NCBI GenBank assembly: GCA_020137815.1
Contig: CM035352.1
Coordinates: 4,818,998 to 4,882,997, forward strand
Direction: 5' to 3'
Length of the DNA: 64,000 bases
Origin: Hormiphora californensis
Taxonomy: Eukaryota > Ctenophora > Tentaculata > Cydippida > Pleurobrachiidae
How positions within the stretch are numbered: position 1 is the stretch's first letter; each line of letters starts with the position of its first letter. The position numbers and the translations under genes are program-made. Below the pieces are notes generated by a model. The model was not told the DNA's origin. It searched no databases and saw only the letters and a program-made list of their open reading frames with translations. This document shows positions 25,401-36,500 of the stretch, piece by piece.

Positions 25401-28400
25401 CTCAAGTATAGATTCATAAACTTGCTAAATATCTCCTTGAAGCCTCTAAATTTTAGTACGTAGTCTTCTAGAGGAAGTTGTATTCCAATTTAGGCAGTTC
25501 TAGGATTACAGGACTAAAATTACATGCCTACCTTAGCAACTCATTTTTGTAAGATCCTGTTTGCACCTCTGCTTTGGTATCGAAGTCACCTCACACTCAG
25601 GTCGCCGGGCGACCTTCGCGCGCGCTGGCAAGGGGTAACTTCGTAACCAAACCTCTGCTAGAGTATTTTGAGAGGCTATTATATTGTATGTGTTTTTGAA
25701 GTTGTTCACTTTGTAAAATTTCGAGTCGTCTATGCCTGATAAAACTCTGAACCACGCGAGTTCACCACAGGGGTCACTCCCTACACAGCTGATGAATTTT
25801 CTTATTTATAGCAACTTGCATCTTCATGTGCCCCCAAAATAAAGAATATAATATTATATTCACATTTTCTAAGAAAACTTCCGGCCTGAGATGAGCCAGT
25901 CATTGTCTCGCAGTATAATGCCTTGCATTATAAACTGTTCTACTATGTAAACACAGTGTTTTTTGCTTAACTTGAAATGAAGTTGTAAGCAAGTTGTATG
26001 ACTGTTGATAGTCAATTAATTAACTTTGAATCAGGGTGCAGCACTAGATGCCTGTAGATCTAACTGTATAAACGTTTGTTCAGGACGGTGGGAGATCATA
26101 TCACATGGCTTGTGCACGGTGTTCCCTATGTCACGTGGCTTTCACAGAAACCGACCAGGATCCCCTAATGAGGAGCAACGGTAGGTAACAACTCTATACA
26201 TCACGTGATGCACAACTCCATATATGGGCATCACGTGATACACTGTGCTACTTCACCAATCTGTACAGTTTTTAATCCCGGAATTTATTGATAATTCACA
26301 CACGTCATGTACTACTGCAGGTAGCTATCGGCATGTTGAGTGTGTGGAACCAGTAAAGGCAGCTCCACCTGTAAACCCCTGCCACCTTCACGATGCAAGG
26401 ACGTTACACCGGGAACCACCACCCAAATCTCTCCAACTTTCAGAACAGAGAATCCTTGAAATTCACAACGCTCTCAGAGAACAGTAGGTTTGGTTTGGGG
26501 TGGGTTGCTCATATCTGGGACTGTAAACAGTCACACAGCCAAGTCTTTCAGTTTGCCGACCGGGCGAGACATCATAGTGCATTGTAATAAACAACAGCAG
26601 TTGTAGCGCACTGGATATATTGTTATTGGTCTACATGGCGCCATAATGTATATCATGGCTTCCCGACAACTCAACACATGTTGCAGGCACTGTGTTAGCG
26701 AGCTGGGTTGGTCTTCTGTCCTGGAGGGAAGAGCAAGGAGGTGGGCTATACGCCTCTCTGTCGGTAGAAGCAAAGGGAAAATGGAGCTGAAACAACATGA
26801 CACTGTTTTTGGTAAGTTAAAAAATATAAACGGTTCAGCAGCAATTAGGACACATGTATAGCACGTCATAGGAACATAAAACATTAATTTATCGAGCTTA
26901 TTAATTGTACAATTAAGATTTCTTGTCTAGAAATTTCATCGCAACTCCCATTTGTTGAGCCCACCCTTATCCAACGAATGGATATAATGCTCCAATGTCC
27001 CTTAGATATTTATTGACAGTGGGAAGGGTTGAAATGTAGAAAGCACCGGCCGCCAACACAGCTCCTACCAAGGTCTTTTTGATAAGGGGCTTCCACGAAC
27101 ATAGAGCCGCCAATTCAGTATCTGTAAAAGAGATATGTTTATTATTTGGAAGCTACTTTACTTTGTTGAGTAAGGAGTGAGACACTCAACAAACTTTACT
27201 GGACCCTTTATAAAAGAAGATTTAGAACAAGTTATTGGAGAAGAAGTTGGGATCAGGTTCTCCTTCAGATTATGAACAACACCTCCGAGGGTTTATATTT
27301 TGGCATCCAGCCAACAAATTCAACTGACCTGAATTATAGAGGGCCAACTCGTAGAAGCGTTCCTTCCATTTGCAGCCAACAAAGGGCGGGTAGCGTGTCA
27401 TGTTAGCGAATTCCATTCCAGCGGGAACCTCGTGGACTCCCTTGTAGTTTGTGAAGCAGTCAAATGTTGCCTTACCATGATACCGACCTGAACGTAGGGG
27501 AAAATATATCAAAACAATGTTGAGACTCTCGTCTCTCACACGCTCAGCAATAATTGCTAGTACAAGAGTTCCCCCAAAAGAGTAAGGGGTGATCCCCTAC
27601 TCATCAAAATTTTGTTGAGTAGGGGATCGCAAAACGAGAGCACGCACAGTATTTTCCCGACCCTTCTTCCTGATCCTAGCACCAAAACTCCCCCTGTAAG
27701 ACTCACCCTACTCCTACTACTACTTGGATCCATCGCATCCTATTCTCGCTCCGCGAATAATAGGATCCCGGTCCGTTGAGAGCAAGAACTCACGTGCGCG
27801 CGATATTAAAGCACGTTTTCAGCAGATCGCGCGTGATAGACCGTTTTTGGAGACCTTTTTAGCTGACCTAGCACTACTCAAAGGTCAATTATGGCCTCAT
27901 TTCGCATCGTGATGAATCGGCGGGTATTTTCCCATACTCACAAGGCCATGACGATTCCCCCAGTACCCGCAGATTGTCCCAGGACCGAGTAGGAGCTTGC
28001 AGCCAGGTCTTTAAAGAATTGCTCATGTTTAGCGTCAATTTTGACCCACTATTCCTCAAATGCTGATACTCGCGGGTATTTTCCGTAAAACTAGAGACAA
28101 TTATCTGCCAGTAGCAACAAACGAGATACAAATCGGTTCGGTAGTTCCTTGCAGCCAGGTCTTTGAAAAAGTTTGCTCTAAAATCAATAACGCGCCGGAG
28201 GCCTAGATGTGAGATCGATCTCGGTCGCTGCGCGACCTCGATCTCACTCAGGCATCAATGTGGCCAATACTACTACTACTATACTAATAAGACTCACCCT
28301 GTCCGCTGTTTCCCACACCCCCAAAGGGTAGCTCCGGAATGCACACAAAGGTGATTGTATCATTGATAGAAAGAGTCCCTGAAGACAACTCCCTCTCTAC

Positions 28401-31400
28401 TGCCTCAATTGAGGGTCGGTGGGTAGAGAAAAAGTAGGTAACTAGGGGTTTCTCCCGTCGCTTTAGGGTTTCCAGTAAATCGGAGAGGTTTGAGTAGGTT
28501 ATTACGGGTAAAACAGGGCCAAAAATCTGCAAGAAGGGTGATTTTAGTGATCAGGAATAAATCCCTAGATCTTCTTCATAGAGGCAGGCCGCAGAGATAA
28601 AGGGAGTTCTTGCGACTGTTTTAGGGTGTTATCTCACCTCTTCCTTCATTAGTGGCGAAGTAAAATCAACTCCGGAAACAATTGAAGGAGCAACGAACTT
28701 CCCCTCTTCATCCGTCTCTCCACCATGTTCAACAACGCCCCCACTGCGTTCCAACATTCCCTTTAGCCTTCTAAAGTGGGCCATGCTAACCAACCGGCAA
28801 AACTCAGGGCTCTTTGATGCGTCACTTCCATAGAATTTTATAAGGGAGGATTTAAGAGATGCGATGAGTTCCTTTACCTTGCTCTCATGTACAGCAATGT
28901 AGTCTGCAGCGATACATATCTGACCACCGTTCATGAACTGAGGCAGAGCTGTGTTATTCGATATTAGCTGATTGTCCAAACATGTTGGTGACATTGAGAA
29001 ATATGCAAGTGAGATAGAGCTAACACACACGCTTGCATGAAACGCGGGCAAGTACAATGGCACTATAATATCGTTAGGTATAATAAATACCTTTCCATAA
29101 ACGATCCTGTTTGCCACTGTAGGAATGTCTACAGTTTCATCGACAATACAGGGTGACTTGCCGCCTAGTTCCAACGTTACAGATGTGAGTGTTTCCGCAG
29201 CTTTCAGGGCTATCTTCCGGCCAATACCCGAGCTTCCTGGTGTAATAATTAGTTAATTAATTAGTTAATGATTAGTGTTTAATTGTTTCTTAATAATGTA
29301 GATCAGAGATGATAAATGGGACTTATATTACCCGTGAAAAAGATGTGATCCCATTTCTGAGCGAGTAGCTCCTCGGCTTTATCCACACCACCTTCTACCG
29401 CCCTAGAAAGAGAGTCAAGAGCTGTGTCACAGGGGTGTCACAGGTGATTGGCTTGACTGATCTTTAGCAGATCTGTCCAGCTTTGAAAATCTTTTTCAAC
29501 CCCTTTACATGAAATCGTTGTGCGTGTTCCATTTCTACCGCCCAAATTTTATACCTGTAACAGGTGGGATCGAGGAACAGCTCCAGATACTTTGCAATGA
29601 CTCTCCCTGCATTCCCAGCCACCTCTGTTGGTTTCACAACGGCACAGCAGCCAGCTGCTATGGCTCCGATAAGGGGGATTAAAAGCAGTTGGAGGGGGTA
29701 ATTCCAAGTGCCAAATATAAGAACAACCCCACGGGGCTCCGGGTATAGCTGGACTCGCTGGGTACTGAACGGAAACCGCTAGGGACGAGGAGGAGTGTTA
29801 TAGTAGGGACGAATCTTAATTTTTTGACTCACTATTTGGTGGAATGCAAATTCCGGTTGTAACCCACCTATTTTGACCCGCTGAACACGATCCCGTTCAT
29901 AAGTAAGGTCGCAAAAGTGAAGAACATGCCCAAATCGGCCACGCCCTTTTACCTGTATTTTCAGCCTGTAGCCAAAAACATAAACCCTCTTAGAATAGGA
30001 GTAGAGACAAATCTGAGGGCACTAAAGTGATCAGCGCCCTCGCATTAGTGGGGGTATGTGCTGGAATTAAGTCTCTATCTCATCTGGTTAATTAGATAAT
30101 TGGATAATTAGATCCGTGCATAGCCGTTTTTGGCCATATGGCTATAGCCACTTAGGAATGGTTTAGAGACTTTTCACTGGCGCCATTTTGTAGGCAATAG
30201 CCAAGTTATGGGGGGTCGACGTCGGACTTTTAAGCTCTATCTCCAACCGTTTAGCCGTTATTTGGCTTAAACGATGCTCAAAATCGGGCTTTTTACCGTT
30301 TTTCGCTCATTTTGAGCACCGATTAAGCCCAATAACGGCTAAACGGTTGGAGATAGAGCTTAAAAGTCCGACGTCGACCCCCCATAACGTGGCTATTGCC
30401 TATAAATTGGCGCCAGTGAAAAGTCTCTAAACCATTCCTAAGTGGCTATAGCCATATAGCCAAAAAACGGTTATGTGCAAACCTAATTATCCAATTATCT
30501 AATTAACCAGATGAGATAGAGACTTAATTCCAGCACCTACCCCCACTAATGCGAGGGCGCTGATCACTTTAGTGCCCTCAGATTTGTCTCTACTCCTATT
30601 CGTCCCTACTATTACTGTTTCTAGAGTTTATAAACAAGAAAGGAACCGGAATGTGAACTGTTCAAGTTAGGACCACGTCGAACAGGCATGTTAGGACTCC
30701 TAACATGCCTGCTTCAAAAAGTAGGGAGTTGTGACTTGTGAACCTGTTATGTTGACGAGTGAAAAGTCCCGTGTTCAACAAACAGTGCATTTTGCTTTCT
30801 GTCCCTACCGTGGCTACATTGGTGGGCATCATCCACTCCTTAAGATGTTTAATGGCGTATCCCAACTCGTGGTCGCTATACCGAAGGTCGTTAAAATAAC
30901 TCTCCTCGGGGTGTTTGGCCATGTCAGCTGATAGCGCCTCTATATATTCTGTCCTGAAATACAATGGTCTTTAGAAGACAAGAGTGAGGAGGGGTGTAAT
31001 TCTGCATCACGTGTGTTTACTTGCCAAGCTACATGAGTACATGTGCCTTCGACCCGGTTCGGATCAGAGAGTAGTCTTTTGTGAGACAAGTATTTACTTA
31101 CTTCATAGCCTTTAGCATGAGTGAGATTTGACGGAGTTGGTTTAGTCGATACTCGTATGGTCGGGTCCTACCAGCATAGTAAGCCTCCCTCAAATCAGCA
31201 CAACACTGCTCCATCTTCTATCGTTATAGTAATTAGTAACTGTATTTCAAAGTGTATTTCAAAATCAAGCAAGTAACTGTTTAGTATAGAATTCAGAGCA
31301 AAGGTAAATCAAATAATATAACTCGAACATTGAGTAGCTGGAATATCACTGTCAGGCCGATGCTCTGACCGCGGTTCTGGAGAATACTATTCTGAATAGG

Positions 31401-33469
31401 GTTAGGTCAATGCTCTGACAGGAATATATCAAGGATTAGCAGACATATAATAGGATCCTCAAGTCCACAGTGGACTTAAGGATCCTATATGTCTGCTAAT
31501 TTAGTGGACTGTCCACTAACTCTTCAAAGGTGACGAAGTATTTTTGGTGAACCTAATGCATTCCAAGAATATATATTCAGGAAGTCTACATGTAAATCAC
31601 ATTGCAAAATAAAGAGAGAGACAGATTGGGAGATAGAGTGTTTGAATAAATCACAAAAAGGCCAGACATCTATAACATTTTGTAATTGAAGTTAGTGCAT
31701 GTCTAGGGCTTTGTGACGGGGTTGTCAGTTGTGAGGAGGATCTCTTGATCTGCTTAGGGATGGACTTTAGGCATCGTGGAGTTAAGAATAATAACCACGG
31801 ATATTGGATAATCCTCCGACGAAACATTCGTCTCTTCAAAAGTTCGGGGTCGGTATTCTAACTGTACTAATATTATTACAATGTATCAGAGTTAAAGCGC
31901 AGCAAGACAACACAAAATTTCAATGGCACTTAGAGAATTCTCAGATTCTGATTTGTTAAAACTGCGATACGGATAATGACATTTTAAACTGTGAATCCTC
32001 TTAGAGACAGGAACGAAGTAATCAATGAAGTTGTTGTTTTGTTTAAACAAGGTCGAGTAAGGCAATGAAATTGAACGTATCATGAGTCACTTTGTTTTTA
32101 TAGGTCAAGACAAGTTCCTGCATGCATAGATTGCAGTTCCATTGCAGAGCTCACTATTATAACAGAGTAGTGGAAAGAGAATAATTTCTTCTTCCTAGTT
32201 ATCCTATAATAACAGTGCTGCTTGTAGTGGGAATACGAAGTGTCTGGATAATACGGTATCTGACCAATACGGATCCTTGGCGTGCTAAATGTAGTCTGCG
32301 AGAGTTTCACAGCGTGTCGACTGGTTAGGGACAGATAGTACTTCCGCCCACGTATTGGCGTTAAGGAGTAAGGGAGAGTATAATTGTAGATTATTTCTGG
32401 CAAGTGTACAGAAAAGAACTAAGCAACTACTCACGGAACGAATGCGATCCTGACGCTAAGTTACTGCATGTGAAATAGCTTTTATACATACTTCATACCT
32501 ATTTACTGTGTGACGAGTGTATAAAAGCTATTTCATTATGGGATATCATTGGGGAGGTTGAATTGTTCATACTTTTTACTATTACAGGGGAGGCTTTTGG
32601 ATATCACTTTGATCAGCTTTAAAAATAGAAAATATCAGTCCAGGTCTATGATCTCCTACTGTGCTCCCAATTATCCGGTTACATGGCCATGACTAATGGG
32701 TAGTCCAGACTTATAGAAGTAGACAAGTTTAGACTAACTTCCTTGATCCCTCTTGATAGACTATAAATAATATTCTTCTCACTATATCTATATATCCAAC
32801 TATCTCATCATTTAACTATTACAGGTCAGATAGCTAGAACTGTCGCTAGATCGGAATCCCGAGATAGTATCCATGCAGTGGAGAAACTGATTGCCGAACT
32901 TGGGGATTCAAAACAGGTATTATAATATCACATTTTGCCCTGCTCGACCCTGTCTCACCACGCAAACGGCAAACAAATGTAAAGGACATAAAGGACATAA
33001 CGAAGCACATTGGGCCATCTACAAAAATACTAAATAGGGGGTTTTCAACTATCAAGCACCTAATACAGGGTATCCCATTGCAGTGGAGCCCAGTCATGAC
33101 TTAAAATCGCAGGTCACGCAAAGACAGTGGGACTCCATATAATATAATATTGCAAAAGCGTTGTTATTATATGGGCAATCACTACCGTATAAAGATTAAT
33201 TGTTACTCATCTAGGGAGATTGGTGTGCGACATGACAAAGCAGTTAGCAGTTCAAGCAACAGGGGGTGTTCTTGATCTTCTGAGAAGAAAGGTGTTCACA
33301 AGGTGTTTACAAGGTGTTCAAAATAATTAAACAAGAAAGGTGTTCAAAGTTATAATACACAGTTGCTGTACTACATGAGTACTCAGTACAGACTGTGTAC
33401 TAGATTCGGGGTAGAGAGAGAGAGAGGGAGAGAGAGAGGGAGAGATAGGGAGAGATAGAGAGCGAGAGG

Positions 33470-33548
<79 letters not shown>

Positions 33549-36500
33549 AGAGATAGAGAATAAGAGAGGAAGAGAGAGCTGAGAGGGTACTTCCTGGTCA
33601 GTCTAAAGCATACTGAAACCTTTTGAAGATATTGAAACTATCACCTCGACACAATTACAATTCACCAGAGTTACCGACAAAACAGCTCTTGTCTGACCAC
33701 AGTGTGCGGTCATGTAACCGCTGCTATAACGCAAGTCACAGATATATCATAGAATTTATTTTCCAGCACGCGGTTCTGCAATCGGACACTGCAGCAATGT
33801 TGAATTGCAGAACCATGCTGATAAGAAGAAGAGGTGGAGAAATCAATAAGTTACATAATATAACGTTTCTCTAGCTACACGAAACTCGTCTCGCATGACC
33901 ACTGATCAGACTAAATTTCAGTTGTATGAGCGAAGTATCAATACATCGCTCAGCTGAAATTTAGCCTCTAAAATATCATATGTTTGCGTCTGCAAAATAT
34001 AACAGCATACGGCGATTTTCTGTACAATGATCAGAAAGAGAAATTAGTATAAACTTGTTCGTGTCTAACGACCTTTCTTTGTTTCAGGAAAGTGATTTAG
34101 AGAATATAGTGTCACCTACAACCCGTAAAATGGGAGGATGTCTCACGTGGTACGGGCAAGTTGGATTCCTCATTCTCAACTATTGGCCCCTTCCTCCTCC
34201 AGTAGAATCAGCCTCCCAAGAAACACCTGTAGACAATATAAGTTTAGGTAATGGCCAACATGTTGACCGAGCAACAATTGACTCTGATAGAAACTGTGAA
34301 ATCAAACAGAATACGGAAAAAACTAACAGTGAATTTGTAAAAATATCTGATAAGACTGAATCTGAGACAGCCACTGAACCTGAGGCAGTCACTGAACCTG
34401 AGACAGTCACTGAACCTGAGACAGTCACTGAACCTGAGATAGTCACTGAACCTGAGACAGTCACTGAACCTGAGACAGTCACTGAATCTGAGACAGTCAC
34501 TGAACCTGAGACAGTCACTGAACCTGAGACATCCACTGAACCTGAGACAGTCACTGAACCTGAGACAGTCACTGAACCTAAGACAGTCACTGAACCTGAG
34601 ACAGTCACTGAACCTGAGACAGTCACTGAAGCTGAAACAGTCACTAAACCTGAGACAGTCCATGAACCTGAGACAGTCACTGAACCTGAGACAGTCACTG
34701 AACCTGAGACAATCACTGAACCTGAGACAATCACTGAACCTGAGACAGTCACTGAACCTGAGACAGTCACTGAACCTGAGGCAGTCAGTGAACCTGAGAC
34801 AGTCACTGAACCTAAGACAGTCACTGAACCTAAGACAGTCACTGAACCTGGGACAGCCACTGAACCTGAGACAGCCATTGAACCTGAGACAGCCACTGAA
34901 CCTGAGACAGTTACTGAACCTGAGACAGCCACTGAACCTGAGGCAGTCACTGAACCTGAGACAGTCACTGAACCTGAGACAGTCCATGAACCTGAGACAG
35001 TCACTGAACCTGAGACAGTCACTGAACCTGAGACAATCACTGAACCTGAGACAATCACTGAACCTGAGACAGTCACTGAACCTGAGACAGTCACTGAACC
35101 TGAGGCAGTCAGTGAACCTGAGACAGTCACTGAACCTAAGACAGTCACTGAACCTAAGACAGTCACTGAACCTGGGACAGCCACTGAACCTGAGACAGCC
35201 ATTGAACCTGAGACAGCCACTGAACCTGAGACAGTTACTGAACCTGAGACAGCCACTGAACCTGAGGCAGTCACTGAACCTGAGACAGTCACTGAACCTG
35301 AGACAGTCACTGAACCTGAGACAGTCACTGAACCTGAGACAGTCACTGAACCTGAGACAGTCACTGAACCTGAGACAGCCACTGAACTTGAGACAGTCAC
35401 TGAACCTGAGACAGCCACTGAACCTGAGACAGCCACTGAACCTGTTCCTAAGGACTCTCAGCCCTGTTCAGCAGCAGTTGACCCTCTTGCGTTTCATCAA
35501 GATAGCGAAGAGTCGGACTATGTTGAGCTGACGATGACATCACGTGGGTCACCCGACCAATACATTAACCTGGCATCTTTCAAACCTGAGGAGGAGGAGG
35601 AACCGGACTACGCGGAATTGACTGAGTTTGCTGGATCTGGAGAAGATTATGTCAATATTAACACATTGCGGGATAGTGACAGGGAATCTGAATATGTTGC
35701 CATGACATCTATTGATAAAGGAGCAACAGATGACTCAGAGTATGTTACCATGACATCTATTGATAAAGGAGCAACAGATGACTCAGAGTATGTTACCATG
35801 ACATCTATTGATAAAGGAGCAGCAGATGACTCAGAGTATGTTACCATGACATCTATTGATAAAGGAGCAACAGATGACTCAGAGTATGTTACCATGACAT
35901 CTATTGATAAAGGAGCAGCAGATGACTCAGAGTATGTTACCATGACATCTATTGATAAAGGAGCAGCAGATGACTCAGAGTATGTTACCATGACATCTAT
36001 TGATAAAGGAGCAACAGATGACTCAGAGTATGTTACCATGGCATCTATTGATAAAGGAGCAACAGATGAATCTGAATATGTTGATATGGATACCCTTCAT
36101 CCCTATGACGATGATGAAGACCATTACGTCACGATGGATAGATTCCATTGCTCTCAAGATCACAGGGCGGTTTCCAAATCTGACAGTTACGATGTTTCAA
36201 GTGCAGTATCGGGTGCCCCTCTCTTTGTATCACGAGGTGTCGTCATGGCGGTGTGGAATGAGAACGGAGAGGAGGGAGGTAGTTCAAACATTGTCCGCGA
36301 GGATACTGAAGATCCGACCTCGTTGCGAACTACAGAGTCCTCCTCGACTGACCTTGGGTCTGGGCTAGTTTGTGAGTCATTAGAGAGTTTAGGTTCAATG
36401 CCTAACCTTCAGTGTGAATCCATGGAAAATGTATCTTGTTCACCTGCTACTGTGCTCAGTGAGAAAGTGGAGACAGTCCAGTCTTCAGCAGCCCCTACTC

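Larger units (their letters stand above)
20944..26180 (+). other. LIM-domain-encoding exons 2-5 of the LIM/repeat gene
   Basis: Exon 3 (21235-21347) encodes the first zinc finger of LIM1 with CFYC and [10 protein letters not shown]. Exon 4 (24745-24858) encodes its second finger (CERC) and the start of LIM2 (CSLC). Exon 5 (26084-26180) encodes [10 protein letters not shown]. The closing HVEC ligands come from exon 6. All spacings obey the LIM consensus: 19 residues from the first CxxC to His, 19 to the closing CxxC, then 16 and 20 in LIM2. The LIM1 to LIM2 linker of about four residues is shorter than usual. Confidence 0.85.
31215..32824. other. Part of LIM-gene intron 7 / upstream of ALDH; no further gene seen
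   Basis: Holds the ALDH 5' flank and small palindromes: 31435-31501 (TTAGCAGACATATAATAGGA against its complement) and 32471-32535 (TGAAATAGCTTTTATAC against its complement). Open frames at 31651-32403 have no recognisable motif and no good splice context. Confidence 0.55.

Noticed and set aside
34180-35436. 418-aa minus-strand open frame (VSGSVT repeats) and 289-aa shifted frame (NLRQSL repeats)
   Set aside because: Both are by-products of an 18-bp stop-free coding repeat. The sense frame has the splice context, non-repeat ends and continuity.
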